Below are positions 52,764-62,049 of a stretch of DNA of 64,000 bases, piece after piece. This DNA comes from Streptomyces lincolnensis. Its GTDB lineage: Bacteria > Actinomycetota > Actinomycetes > Streptomycetales > Streptomycetaceae. The position numbers and the translations under genes are program-made. The stretch lies in assembly GCF_021173675.1 (NCBI RefSeq), contig NZ_JAIHON010000007.1, forward strand, positions 310,001-374,000, in the 5' to 3' direction. A model generated the notes under the pieces. It saw only the letters and a program-made list of their open reading frames with translations, had not been told where the DNA came from and did not search any database. Position 1 is the first letter of the stretch; every line of letters begins with the position of its first letter.

Positions 52764-53075
52764 ATGGGGCAGGAACTGTGGGCGGAGCTGGGTGAAACAG
52801 TCAGCGCGATTCGGGCCCAGTTGCAACAGGCCATGGACGAGGGCGTGGGCCATGCCTTGCAGTTCCGTACCGGACCGGTGGAGCTGGAGTTCTCCGTTGA
52901 GGTGCGCAAAGAGGGTGAAGCGAAAGCGAAAGTGTTCGTGCTGCCGTGGTCCGCTGAGGCGCGCGCTGCGGTGAGCGCGGATGCCGTGCACCGGATCAAG
53001 CTCACTCTGCAGCCCGTCGACGCCACCGGCGCCGACGCGCGCATCCACGACCAGGTCCCGCAGCGCCCGCAGTGA
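52764..53075 (+). CDS. Orphan trypco2-family protein
   Basis: A 103-residue protein of the trypsin-co-occurring domain 2 family: ELWAELGETVSAIRAQLQQAMDEG forms the N-terminal helix, then the strands LQFRTGPVELEFSVEVRKEG, KVFVLPWSAEAR and VHRIKLTLQPVD. Such proteins are normally encoded beside trypsin-like conflict proteases and may act as their target, activator or inhibitor. Here no intact protease gene is adjacent on the same strand. The gene was probably separated from its partner by rearrangement, since an IS110 remnant follows. Confidence 0.75.
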   Translation: MGQELWAELGETVSAIRAQLQQAMDEGVGHALQFRTGPVELEFSVEVRKEGEAKAKVFVLPWSAEARAAVSADAVHRIKLTLQPVDATGADARIHDQVPQRPQ

Positions 53076-53112
53076 ATCCCATAGGAGCAGGGATCGACGG
53101 AGCGGGTCGGGA

Positions 53113-53340
53113 TGGATGAAGCGCGGGTCGTCGAGGTATGGGTGCCTGTCCTCAACCACGCCGGCGACGTCACACGCTTCCCCACCGAGCACCACTTCGC
53201 CAGCTACACCGGCACAGCTCCCCTGGACGCCTCCAGCGGCAAGAACACCCGCCACCGCCTCAACACGGGGGGAACCGCGCGCTGAACTGCGTGCTGCACA
53301 TCATCGCGGTCTGCCAGATCCGTCTCCAATGGCGCCTCTC
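53113..53340 (+). pseudogene. Remnant of an IS110-family transposase
   Basis: The frame from 53113 reads LNHAGDVTRFPTEHHFASYT, then TGTAPLDASSGKNTRHRLNT. After a shift at the G-run near 53272 it continues GGNRALNCVLHIIAVCQIR. These are the conserved strings of the C-terminal (Transposase_20) half of IS110 transposases. The catalytic N-terminal half and element ends are missing, so it is a dead fragment. Confidence 0.75.
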
Positions 53341-53645
53341 GGGCCCGGTGACACCACCCCCCCCAGGTCATGCCTTCGACAGGGGGGAACAGTCATGCCG
53401 GGCCCGGAGGCCAGCGGTCCCATTGCGGAACCGCGAAGAAGATAACGGGGGTATCCAGGAACCCCGCAGGTCGCCGCCCGGTGTTGATTTCGGCGCTCAT
53501 GGAGGCCTTGCGCCGTGCGCGGCAACAGTGGTGAGCCCCTACCCGGGCGAAAACAGGCAGGCTGCGTAGGCAAGTGTGTCTTGACCGTAGGAGCACTGCC
53601 AGCCGCAGCGGACGGGGATCTCGTCCCGCATTGTAGCGGGGGGCG
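53341..53645. other. 305-base region, no gene seen
   Basis: No frame has convincing coding bias. The sequence lies between the transposase remnant and the next hypothetical gene and may be residual IS110 or island debris. Confidence 0.5.
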
Positions 53646-54128
53646 TCAGTCGGGAATCCAGCGGACCCGGTAGCGGGCCTGAAGCTGTTCGGCTGTCATG
53701 CCCCGTCGCTGTGCCCGCTCGCGTTCGGCGTCGGCCCGCTGCGCGTCGTCTGCCTCTGTCTGCAACGGTGTTGTATCGACGGCGAGTTGGGGTGCCTGCC
53801 AGGCGGTGTCGGTGCTCCGCAATGGACCGAAGGGGGCCGGGCCGATGCCGGAGACGCCGACCAGATCGGGAGGTCCGCTCGTGGCCATGAAGATGCCGGC
53901 CCGGCCATCGGGGAGGCTCAGCAGGCCGGGCGCGGCATCCCAGAGATCGGCGTCGGTGTCGGTGTGGATGCTGCCCGCCCAGGTGGAATGGCGGTCGTAG
54001 GTGAAGTCCGGCACCGTCTCGGGATCAAGTCTGAGTACCAGGGCAGTGACGACCGGCACCTGACGCCCGTCGGCGAGCGTGACCATGCCAGTGCCCACGT
54101 ACCGGGTTCTGCCGTCTTCCCATGCCAT
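53646..54128 (-). CDS. Hypothetical protein, 160 residues
   Basis: Reads MAWEDGRTRYVGTGMVTLADG at the start, with TALVLRLDPETVPDFTYDRHSTW in the first half and a basic, Gln/Arg-rich C-terminus (RAQRRGMTAEQLQARYRVRWIPD). Codon bias is moderate but consistent. No signal peptide or membrane helix is seen. Not recognised. Confidence 0.5.
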   Translation of the reverse strand: MAWEDGRTRYVGTGMVTLADGRQVPVVTALVLRLDPETVPDFTYDRHSTWAGSIHTDTDADLWDAAPGLLSLPDGRAGIFMATSGPPDLVGVSGIGPAPFGPLRSTDTAWQAPQLAVDTTPLQTEADDAQRADAERERAQRRGMTAEQLQARYRVRWIPD

Positions 54129-54386
54129 GGCGACTGCCTGCTCTGCCTAGGGTGAGTGGACCGCGATCCTCGCGTACCAGGTAGCGTGCGGCAACCCGGC
54201 CGACGCGCGCGGAGCTGGAACGGCCCCCATTGCTGCCGACAGGGCGCCTGAGCGACGCGGCGCAGCAGGTCGCCCACTGGCGCCACAGGCACAAGGACGG
54301 GTGCACAGGCAGCGTGGCGGCCGGTCTTGCTCCGGCGCACGCAATAGGAACTGCGGCCCAGCGCGAGAGCCCGTTACCCTCGCTGG
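54129..54386. other. 258-base region, no gene seen
   Basis: No convincing reading frame, repeat or hairpin was found between the hypothetical gene and the following gene remnant. Confidence 0.4.
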
Positions 54387-54746
54387 ATGTCTGATAAGCG
54401 GCCTCCGGGCACGTTGGGGGTTGACCTGCGTAAGTCGGGGCTTCGCCCGTGTGGGCTGTGTGGTGTGGTGCGCGAGACGACGAAGGCGCATGTGCCGCCA
54501 CGGGTGGCCAGCAACCGGGGCCGGGTGACCAGTGCAACCGTTCGTGTCGCCCGCTGCGTCACCGCCCCTCACTTTGTTAGCACCCATGCCCGAGGTAGCG
54601 GGGTACGCCGGACGACACAGGTTGCCGCTTTCTGCGTCCTCGGGGTGAATCCCTATGCACTCTGGGTCGCTGCCAACTGGTGCTGTGGGCGATGGAGAGC
54701 CATTCAATGGTTCGCAAGAGGTGATACCCCGTCAAGTCATGTCTGA
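54387..54746 (+). pseudogene. Probable 5-prime remnant of a CxxC-type gene
   Basis: The frame starts MSDKRPPGTLGVDLRKSG, then RPCGLCGVVRETTKAHVPPR, an opening found on streptomycete proteins with an HNH-like or zinc-ribbon domain. After about residue 45 the sequence loses that character and becomes compositionally random to the stop. The rest of the gene is therefore probably missing. The identification is tentative. Confidence 0.35.
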
Positions 54747-54839
54747 TTCTGATGAAGTGGCTGATCATCAAGGGGTGCGCTGGCAGGATGGCGCTTCGGG
54801 CGGGGCTGCACCGGCAGCAAGGCGAGCAAGGAGCCGTGG

Positions 54840-57800
54840 GTGGGGAAGACGATCGAGGGCCGGTTTCTGCTGTTGCCTCAAGAGGCACGCCACGGGGGCT
54901 TGTCCGAGGTCCGCAAGGCAGTGGACGTCACCAGTGTGAGCGGCGACTACGTTGCGGTGAAGCTGCTCAAGCAGCGCGACGACGACGTGATCACGAAGCT
55001 CTTTCTTGAGCGGGAAACGTCCGCGCTCAAGGCACTGGACCACACGCATATCGTGCGGATGCTCGACTCCGGCTGGGATACCGACCTGGAGCGGTACTTC
55101 ATCGCGCTGGAGTGGATCGAGCGCAGTCTCAAGGACGAGATGGCGGACGGTCGGCCGCTGGACTGGCCGGCGTTCTTCAAGCGGATCGGCGGGCCGCTGG
55201 CCTCTGCGCTCGCTTACGCGCACGAGCAGCAGATCGAGCACCGGGACCTGAAGCCGGCCAATGTGCTGCTCACGGAGGACGGCACGGTCAAGCTCGCCGA
55301 CTTCGGGATCGCGAAGATCTTCTCCAAGGCCGCGGTCGTCACCGATGAGACGGTGGCCGACTTCCGCTCAACCCTGTACGCGCCGCCGGAGCAGAGCGAC
55401 GCCATCCCTTACGTCCGTGACGTGTACGCCTACGCCGTGCTGGCCATCCAGGTCCTGTCTCGCAACCAGGCCCAGGACTACCCCGACCTGGCCACGGTCC
55501 TTGACGGGCTCACGCTGGACGCCGGGATCCGCGCGGTCCTGAAGTCCTGCATCGACTACGACCCGCAGAAGCGGCCAGCCAACGCCATCGTGCTGGAGCA
55601 CCGGCTCCTGGAAGCGGAGCGGGTCTGCGGCAACGTGGCTTCCCGTCATCGCAACGCGCTCTGGCTGAAGATGACCCGGCGTGCCGCCCAGAACCTGGTT
55701 AGCACGCCAGCGGGGGAGGACATCGACTGGGCGCAGGTGAAGAGCACGGTCCTGGCCGACATCTCCGGCAGCGTCCACGTCGACTACGGCTTTGATCCAC
55801 GGGACGGCGAGACCGACACGAGCACCATTCGGGTGTTCGGCCGGACGCTGTGCCTGCGCCTGGTCAACGACGAGGAGTACCGCGACCGTTGTGTGATCGT
55901 GGCGGCGGAGGAGCAGTCGGAGGAGTGGATGACCAAACGCCGCGACTCCTCCCTCAAGCTCGGGCCGGTGCTGACCTTCACGTTCGACGACCCAGGCGAG
56001 GACCCGGCAAACGACGGGCTCAACCTGCTGCTGGACAGCCTCGAAGCGCACCTGGACGCGCGGGAGCAGCGGGCCAAAGAGGGCCAGCGACAGCAGCTCG
56101 GTGATCTGTTCGACGGCTGGCGGCGGGTGCTGGAGGCCCGTGAGGAGGTCGCGGCCAACGGGCGACAGCCGATCGCGTATGAGCGGATGGAGGGCGGCGG
56201 CCGCACGCGGGCCTTCCACCTGGCCGCCGCAACTGCTGACACTGCCGCGGAGGTCGGCGAAGAGTGGTCGGTGGCGGAGTACCCCTACAGCAGGACGATC
56301 GACCGCGGTGAGGTGACCAACCAGACCGGCGACACCGTGGTCCTGCGGATGACGCGCCCCAGGGCGGTCCTGCCGGGCCGGGGTTTCCTGCTGCCCTTCC
56401 TGGGGCCGAGCCGGAATGCCATCAACCGGCAGCGGGATGCCCTGAGCGCCGTCGCGGCCGGCCAGACCAGCAACCCCAGCCTGCGGGAGATCATCGACAA
56501 CCCGGCAGTCCTCCGGGTCAGCCCGCCCGCCGAGATCACGAAGTGGGCCCGCGCCGACCTCGACCAGAGCAAACGGGATGTCGTCGCCCACGCTCTGGGC
56601 ACCCAGGACCTGCTGCTCGTCGAGGGGCCGCCCGGCACCGGCAAGACCACGGTGATCGCGGAGATCGTCGAGCAGACCCTGAGCCGCAATCCAAACGCCC
56701 GCATCCTCATCGTCAGCCAGACCCACATCGCGATCGACAACGCGCTCAAGCGCCTCGAGGACGCCGGCATCAACGGCCTGGTCCGCCTGGGCCGGGTGGA
56801 CGACCCGCGGGTCGCCGAGAGCGCCCAGCCGCTCCTGTTGGACAAGCAGGTCAAGAAGTGGACACAGGGCGTGCGGGCGAAGGCAGAGAAGTACCTGGAG
56901 ACCCTCGCCGCCAACAACGGCCTGGAATCCCGCCACCTCAAGGCGGCCCTGGTCCTCGAAGAGCTCGCCGCTGTGGCAGCCGACCTGGCCCACGTCACCT
57001 CCCGACTGGAAGCACTGAGTAGCCAGCCTGTCCCCGAGCGCACCACCTCCGCACGCGAATTCAGTGAGGAACTCGTCACCGCTCGCGCCCGCCAGGAACA
57101 GCTGCTCGAACAGCGTGCCGAACTGTTCGCCCAGACCCAGTCCATGCTCGTTGGCGAACTCACGCTGCGAGAAGACCTCAGTGCCCAGGACGCTCGTCAC
57201 GCGGTCGAGGCGCTGCTCGGCCCGTCCGGCCCCGGGCGTGCGCTGATGAACCTGCTGCGTCTGCAGGGCGAGTGGCTGACACGCATCGGCACCGACCAGA
57301 ATCTGATCGCGGGCTTCTTGCGGACCCGCCATGTCGTCGGCGGCACCGCACTGGGGTTCCTCGGGCACCCGGCGGCACGGGACCTCGAGTTCGACCTGTG
57401 CATCTTCGACGAGGCGTCGAAGGCGACCGCGACCGAGGCGCTGGTGCCGCTGGCCCGGGCCAAGCGGTGGGTGCTGGTCGGCGACACCAACCAGTTGCCC
57501 CCGATCGACGAGGATCTGCTGCGCAACCAGAAGATCATGGATGATCACCAGCTCATCCCTGAACTGGTGAAGACCACCCTGTTCCAGTACCTCGCCAACT
57601 GCACCGAGGAGCCGGTCAAGCACCTGCTGCGCGAGCAGTACCGGATGACGCCGGCGATCGGCAACCTGATCAGCAGCTGCTTCTACGGCGGCAAACTGAT
57701 CTCCCCCAACAACCATGTGCTGCCGGGCTACGACATCGTCAACAAGCCCGTGCTCTGGCTCGACACCAGCACCCTGCCCGGGCGGCGTGAATCCGAGCGC

Positions 57801-58274
57801 TCGACGGCGGAGACCAGCATCTCCAACCGCGTCGAGGCGCAACTGGCGATGCAACGCCTGGAGGTCATCGACCGGGCCATCGGCAAACAGGTCATCAAGA
57901 CACCTGCAGGGAAACCGCTTGAGGTCCTGGTGATCGCTCCCTACGGCCGGCAGGTCGAGGAACTCAACAAGCGCCTGGCATCCCGCAGACTCAAGCACAT
58001 CACCCCGGAAGCACTCTCCGTCGACGCGGTCCAGGGCCGCGAGTGTGATCTCGTCGTGTTCTCAGTGACCCGCAGCAACAGAGACGGGCGCTTCGGGTTT
58101 CTCGGCGAGCCCTACTGGCGGCGCATCAACGTCGCGCTCTCCCGCGCCCGCTACGGCCTGATCATCGTCGGTGACGCCGGCTTCTGCCGCAGCAAACCCG
58201 GCGCCCTGCGCGACGTCCTCGACTACATGAGCGGCCACCCGGAAGACTGCGAGATCCTCGATGCCTACGTTTAG
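54840..58274 (+). CDS. Hanks-type Ser/Thr protein kinase fused to an SF1 helicase (UPF1/DNA2-like)
   Basis: A 1144-residue fusion. Residues 1-260 are an apparently active protein kinase: Lys41 (YVAVKLL), HRDLKPANVLL (134-144, catalytic Asp136) and DFG (154-156), then APPEQ. A spacer with the mixed-fold region IDWAQVKSTVLADISG...LTFTFDD covers about 270-560. Residues 570-1140 are a superfamily 1 helicase: Q-motif-like DLDQSKRDVV, Walker A GPPGTGKT (596-603), ILIVSQTHIAID (Ia), IFDEAS (855-860, motif II), GDTNQLPPID (III), VDAVQGRECDLVVFS (V) and RRINVALSRARYGLIIVGD (VI). The start GTG 54840 has AAGGAG six bases upstream. It overlaps the PLD gene by 14 bases. Such operons suggest nucleic-acid defence. 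Confidence 0.9.
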   Translation: MGKTIEGRFLLLPQEARHGGLSEVRKAVDVTSVSGDYVAVKLLKQRDDDVITKLFLERETSALKALDHTHIVRMLDSGWDTDLERYFIALEWIERSLKDEMADGRPLDWPAFFKRIGGPLASALAYAHEQQIEHRDLKPANVLLTEDGTVKLADFGIAKIFSKAAVVTDETVADFRSTLYAPPEQSDAIPYVRDVYAYAVLAIQVLSRNQAQDYPDLATVLDGLTLDAGIRAVLKSCIDYDPQKRPANAIVLEHRLLEAERVCGNVASRHRNALWLKMTRRAAQNLVSTPAGEDIDWAQVKSTVLADISGSVHVDYGFDPRDGETDTSTIRVFGRTLCLRLVNDEEYRDRCVIVAAEEQSEEWMTKRRDSSLKLGPVLTFTFDDPGEDPANDGLNLLLDSLEAHLDAREQRAKEGQRQQLGDLFDGWRRVLEAREEVAANGRQPIAYERMEGGGRTRAFHLAAATADTAAEVGEEWSVAEYPYSRTIDRGEVTNQTGDTVVLRMTRPRAVLPGRGFLLPFLGPSRNAINRQRDALSAVAAGQTSNPSLREIIDNPAVLRVSPPAEITKWARADLDQSKRDVVAHALGTQDLLLVEGPPGTGKTTVIAEIVEQTLSRNPNARILIVSQTHIAIDNALKRLEDAGINGLVRLGRVDDPRVAESAQPLLLDKQVKKWTQGVRAKAEKYLETLAANNGLESRHLKAALVLEELAAVAADLAHVTSRLEALSSQPVPERTTSAREFSEELVTARARQEQLLEQRAELFAQTQSMLVGELTLREDLSAQDARHAVEALLGPSGPGRALMNLLRLQGEWLTRIGTDQNLIAGFLRTRHVVGGTALGFLGHPAARDLEFDLCIFDEASKATATEALVPLARAKRWVLVGDTNQLPPIDEDLLRNQKIMDDHQLIPELVKTTLFQYLANCTEEPVKHLLREQYRMTPAIGNLISSCFYGGKLISPNNHVLPGYDIVNKPVLWLDTSTLPGRRESERSTAETSISNRVEAQLAMQRLEVIDRAIGKQVIKTPAGKPLEVLVIAPYGRQVEELNKRLASRRLKHITPEALSVDAVQGRECDLVVFSVTRSNRDGRFGFLGEPYWRRINVALSRARYGLIIVGDAGFCRSKPGALRDVLDYMSGHPEDCEILDAYV

Positions 58275-59655
58275 TCCCGACAGCCTCCTGGCCATCCGCT
58301 TCCAGCACACCCGCCCCGGACTCGAACTCGTCCAGGTCGTCGACGCCGCGCTGCCCGTCGCCCGGATCACGGCCGACGTCCTTGCTCAGGACAGCAAGGA
58401 ACTCCCCCTGATGGAGGAGTTCGTGCTGCGGCTGGTCGGTCACGACATCACGAGTGTCCCCAGCATTGCCGGCGTGCTCGGTCTGGACGGCCGCATGGTC
58501 GACCAGACCGTCGCCACCTTGTTCACCTCGGACGACCTGCGCTGGGCCCGCCCCGCCGCAGACAACGCCCGCTCCCGCACGCTGCGTCTCACCGACAAGG
58601 GTCACCTCACGGCGCAGAAGGCGGCCGCCGTGGCCCCGGTCCGGGTCAACCAGCCACTCGTGTACGACCAGTTGCTGAACAGAGCGGCCCCCTACGACCG
58701 CCACACCACCATCCCGCGCGGGCAGGCCGTTGAAGACGGCATGATCATGCTGCCTGTGGCGCGGTCCGGCCCGATCGACGATGGCGCCGTCACTGCGGCC
58801 GAGATCACCGCCCTGCTTCGTGAGAACGGCACCACCAACCGCGAAGTGCTGCAGGTCAAAGGCATCACCCAGGCCAAGGCGCGCCGCATCTTGCCGGTGA
58901 AGCTCCTCGTCTACGCCGACCAGGAACGCACCGACATCGAGATCGGCGTGGTCGTCGACGGTGAACTCAGCCATGCCCACGAACTTGAGCTGATCGGCCA
59001 CGGCGGCGCCAAGACCCTCGGTATCACCGTTGCCCCGCCCTCCGAACGCCCCCTGCTGGACCCCGATCTCGAACAGGCCCGCGTCCCCCTGCCGGAGGTC
59101 ACCCAACAACGGGCCGAGCAGGCAGCCTTCCAGCTCGGCTCGCAGACACCCACACCGGGCCCGCCCGTGGCACAGGAGCCGCAGGCCGACGAGATCCGCG
59201 CGATCGGCGTATTCGAGCACCCCGATGTTCTCGACGAGGCTCTCACCAACGCCGGCCGCCGTCTTTTGATCATTTCGCCCTGGATTAAGAACGCGATCAT
59301 CACCACGGACTTCCTCGGGAAACTGGAACGGCGTCTCGCCCGCGGCGTGAAGGTGGACATCGCCTACGGGTACGAGGAGAACGACACCAAGACCGACCCG
59401 GCTGCCGTCCGCAAGCTCACGAATCTCGCCAGCCGCTACCAGGACAAGTTCACCTTCACTCGTCTCAAGAGCACCCACGCCAAGGTCCTCGTCTACGACG
59501 ACGTCTGGGTCACCACCTCCTTCAACTGGCTCTCCTTCAAGGGCGACCCTGAGCGCACCTACCGCATGGAAGAGGGAAGCTTTGTCCGCAACCGGCAGAT
59601 CGCGGACACCCACTACGCCCGCTACCTCGAACTGATCACCGAGCAGCGCCGGTAG
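58261..59655 (+). CDS. PLD-like nuclease-family protein, partner of the kinase-helicase
   Basis: A 464-residue protein with one phospholipase-D HKD motif near the C-terminus, THAKVLVYDDVWVTTSFNW (H406, K408, D413, with N422 following). The preceding RRLLIISPWIKNAIITTDF is the usual PLD strand. The first 300 residues contain winged-helix-like parts (LPLMEEFVLRLVGHDI, AEITALLRENGTTNREVLQVKGI) and a linker, suggesting a DNA-binding or regulatory region. With only one HKD half, it would act as a dimer, like other bacterial PLD nucleases. It overlaps the kinase-helicase stop, so the two proteins are translationally coupled. Confidence 0.82.
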   Translation: MPTFSPDSLLAIRFQHTRPGLELVQVVDAALPVARITADVLAQDSKELPLMEEFVLRLVGHDITSVPSIAGVLGLDGRMVDQTVATLFTSDDLRWARPAADNARSRTLRLTDKGHLTAQKAAAVAPVRVNQPLVYDQLLNRAAPYDRHTTIPRGQAVEDGMIMLPVARSGPIDDGAVTAAEITALLRENGTTNREVLQVKGITQAKARRILPVKLLVYADQERTDIEIGVVVDGELSHAHELELIGHGGAKTLGITVAPPSERPLLDPDLEQARVPLPEVTQQRAEQAAFQLGSQTPTPGPPVAQEPQADEIRAIGVFEHPDVLDEALTNAGRRLLIISPWIKNAIITTDFLGKLERRLARGVKVDIAYGYEENDTKTDPAAVRKLTNLASRYQDKFTFTRLKSTHAKVLVYDDVWVTTSFNWLSFKGDPERTYRMEEGSFVRNRQIADTHYARYLELITEQRR

Positions 59656-60191
59656 GCCGTCGGTAGTGCCTCGGGCCCCCGCACTTCCCGCAGCCGCGTC
59701 GGAGCATGCACGAACCGGGCGGAACAGTCCGGTGACGGCGTCCTCGATGTCGGCGCAAGCCTTGGGGAAAGATGCCCTGTCGCCGTGTGGTCGCGAACAC
59801 CGCCCGTTCCAGGCCGCTGTCAGCCGAGACCGAACGGAGGATTTCCAGGCAGCCCGTCCTGAACAGCACGGACCTCTCACTACGGCATGTCTTCGATGGC
59901 CAGCCGCGGCCAGCCGCCCATCACCGTCCGTACGCCGGGACGGCCAGGCGGCCGGGCGGCGCTGCGAGGTGGTCGACCGCATCGTCCGGGTGGCCAGCGC
60001 GCCAGTAGATCAGGTCTTAGGTTCCCTCATGCAGGTCTTTGGTCCACGGCCTGGGCCCAGCAGCAGTCAGAGCCTGCGTCTGAGCCCTGCATGAAAATGT
60101 GCCGGAATTGTCGACTGCGTGGAACGCTGGCGGGGGTGCTGCGCTCTAATGGACGTATCACCCCGTCCAGAGGCCCAAAAATGGGGGGCAC
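59656..60191. other. 536-base region, possible decayed gene on the minus strand
   Basis: No intact gene is convincing. The minus strand has coding-like pieces in different frames, such as LIYWRAGHPDDAVDHLAAPP near 59940-60020 and LERAVFATTRRQGIFP then KACADIEDAVTGLFRPV at 59720-59840, separated by stops. This looks like a gene broken by frameshifts. Family not recognised. Confidence 0.35.
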
Positions 60192-60962
60192 ATGAGGGAT
60201 CGGGATATGGGAACGCCATATGAGGGGCGCCGGGACCCCTCTAGGGAAGGGGAGTTGCGGCGAGAGCTTCGCTATGCCAGTGGGCTCCGTGAGGTCAAAA
60301 ATGAAGAGTTGCCCTGGAGTGCTTGGCTGACCGAGCGCTCAGGTACAACGACAGATCAGAAGGTGACGAGAATTGAGCTCGGGTCGTCCGATCGGACGAC
60401 TGATCACACGATGGATCTGACCTACGACGTTCCAGTCTTCGTCAACGAGGAGATCGTTCTAGACAGTGCTCGCAGAGAGCTCGCCAGGGAACCCGTCCCG
60501 GCGACCTGCGCGGAAGCCAATGAGCGCGTCAAGCATCTCGCGATCAAGTTCTACCCTGTTCGTGAGCAGGGCGCGCATGCCATCGCTGCGGTCTGTCCCC
60601 TGCGCGGGGAGGAGGGAATTCCCTCTCTTCCCTGGGACGCGGCGACGGTCGGACTCACGGCCGAGTTCGGGGGTATTGATGCTGCCGCTATGGACGCGGC
60701 ACGAAGGGCGATGGCGGGGAGGGACGACTGGACGGCCAAAGCGACTCGGTGTCTCGCCGGTGGCTTTCTCGTCTGCCTCATGCCTACGTCCGTTGTCGGA
60801 ATGACCGCCAGCCTCCTTAGCGAAGCAGTCCGCAATATCAATGCAGAGAAGAAAGGGGAGGCCGTCGAAGAGACGCGGCCGGCCAAGGCGCGTGGGGACT
60901 TCTTCCAAGGGCTGGCGTTCAGCGGATTGCTTGGTCAGTGGGAGGACCTCCTCAAGTCCTGA
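60192..60962 (+). CDS. Hypothetical island protein, 256 residues
   Basis: Starts MRDRDMGTPYEGRRDPSREG and runs through a central alpha/beta region (TMDLTYDVPVFVNEEIVLDSAR) to a hydrophobic segment CLAGGFLVCLMPTSVVGMTASLL (about residues 198-220). It ends in an amphipathic, acidic tail. The hydrophobic part could be a single membrane helix or a buried core. GGGGGG lies three bases before the ATG at 60192; ATG 60207 with GAGGG at eight bases is another start. Family not recognised. It lies downstream of the kinase-helicase/PLD operon but after a 536-base gap. Confidence 0.6.
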   Translation: MRDRDMGTPYEGRRDPSREGELRRELRYASGLREVKNEELPWSAWLTERSGTTTDQKVTRIELGSSDRTTDHTMDLTYDVPVFVNEEIVLDSARRELAREPVPATCAEANERVKHLAIKFYPVREQGAHAIAAVCPLRGEEGIPSLPWDAATVGLTAEFGGIDAAAMDAARRAMAGRDDWTAKATRCLAGGFLVCLMPTSVVGMTASLLSEAVRNINAEKKGEAVEETRPAKARGDFFQGLAFSGLLGQWEDLLKS

Positions 60963-61188
60963 GGTGCAGGTCAGGCAGCTTCCGGCAGCACGTAGCCGTG
61001 GGCGACGTCACGGCGTTCGGCGGGACGGGCCAGCGGCATCACCCAGTTCGGCGATATCCTCGCCGCGGCCGTGCCTGAAGGTCGACGCTCACGCAACTCC
61101 CCACCAGCACCGCCCCCTTCCCCCTAAACCGTTCGCAGGTTTTGCGCTTTCCTCCCGGATCGGCAGACAAGAGCACCATCATTGGCCC

Positions 61189-61797
61189 ATGCCCGTCTCC
61201 AGCCCTGCCCAGCGGCTCGCCGACCACGTCCAGCATCTTCTGGGGGACGGTCCGTTTCCCCAGCCCGGAGGATGGAACCACATGGGTGCTGTCATCTGCG
61301 ACGTCAGCTTCCAACCCCGGTGCGACTATGAGGCAACCCTCCGGCCGCGGCTTCTCCGGCTGCAAAAGAGCTGGCCGGACGCGAGAACAGTCCGTGGATT
61401 CCAGGGCCGGCTCGCCACGGAAGACCTCGCCGTCGCCATGAAGTTCAACCATGCTCAGAAGGTCGCGACAGCCCACGCCATCACCGACCTCCTAGCTGAC
61501 CACGGGGTCGATACCCGCGAGGACCTCCACACGTGGCTCGCCCAGCAGGCCAATCGCGCCGCTCTGCGCACGGTGAAGGGGGTGGGACCGAAGAGCATCG
61601 ATTACATCGGCAACCTTGTCGGCCGTTCACACATTGCCGTCGACGTACATCTGCGCACCTTTGCTGCGGATGCTGGCGTTCCGGATCTCCGCTACGAGCA
61701 TCTGCGCGCTGTGTACGAGGAAGCCGCCACACTTCTCCGCCACGAAAGAAGTGGGCTGGAACATGCCGTCTGGCGGTACAAGTCAGGGGCCGCGTAG
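61189..61797 (+). CDS. HhH-GPD-type (endonuclease III-like) DNA-base protein
   Basis: A 202-residue all-helical protein. The helix-hairpin-helix is in LRTVKGVGPKSIDYIGNLVG followed by IAVDVHLRTFAADAGV, the position of the catalytic Asp (VDVHLRTF) in the HhH-GPD superfamily. The four-cysteine iron-sulphur loop of endonuclease III is absent, as in AlkA/MutY-like short forms. It probably recognises or removes altered bases, or acts as a DNA-binding accessory. The start at 61189 is the first Met after the gap. Confidence 0.72.
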   Translation: MPVSSPAQRLADHVQHLLGDGPFPQPGGWNHMGAVICDVSFQPRCDYEATLRPRLLRLQKSWPDARTVRGFQGRLATEDLAVAMKFNHAQKVATAHAITDLLADHGVDTREDLHTWLAQQANRAALRTVKGVGPKSIDYIGNLVGRSHIAVDVHLRTFAADAGVPDLRYEHLRAVYEEAATLLRHERSGLEHAVWRYKSGAA

Positions 61798-61878
61798 GCA
61801 CCGCTTCCACAGCCCCCACCCGGCGTCGAACTGCGCGCTCGGTCGAACAGATGGGCGGGAAAGGTGAGTCTGCGGGTA

Positions 61879-61925
61879 GGGAATTGCGTGAAGTTCCACA
61901 CCTGGTGGAACTTCACGCAATTCCC
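61879..61925. repeat. 21-bp perfect palindrome with five-base loop
   Basis: The 21 bases at 61879-61899 are exactly reverse-complemented at 61905-61925 around the loop ACCTG. The arms have AT-rich ends (GGGAATTGCG...). A third copy of part of the arm, GGAACTTCACGGAA, follows at about 61932-61945. Such a stem could be a terminator for the gene ending at 61797, a transposon-end relic or a regulatory RNA. The low GC content sets it apart from the chromosome. Confidence 0.7.
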
Positions 61926-62049
61926 CAGCCGGAACTTCACGGAATGGGTCGGTGGCATCGCGGTGCCACCGCCTTCGTCCTCATGCGGACGCCGGAGCTG
62001 CTCCTCGTTCCCCATGGTCGCCAGGGTTTGCGGGGGCCGTGCTGGTCAG

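Noticed and set aside
54840..59655. Assignment to BREX/Pgl or DISARM
   Set aside because: A kinase, a helicase and a PLD protein occur in those systems, but no PglX/PglZ, methyltransferase, DrmA or DrmB is present and the kinase-helicase fusion is unlike PglW.
59666..60094. 142-residue plus-strand frame after the PLD gene
   Set aside because: Composition is random-like with no domain. The minus strand shows better coding-like pieces, although these are broken.
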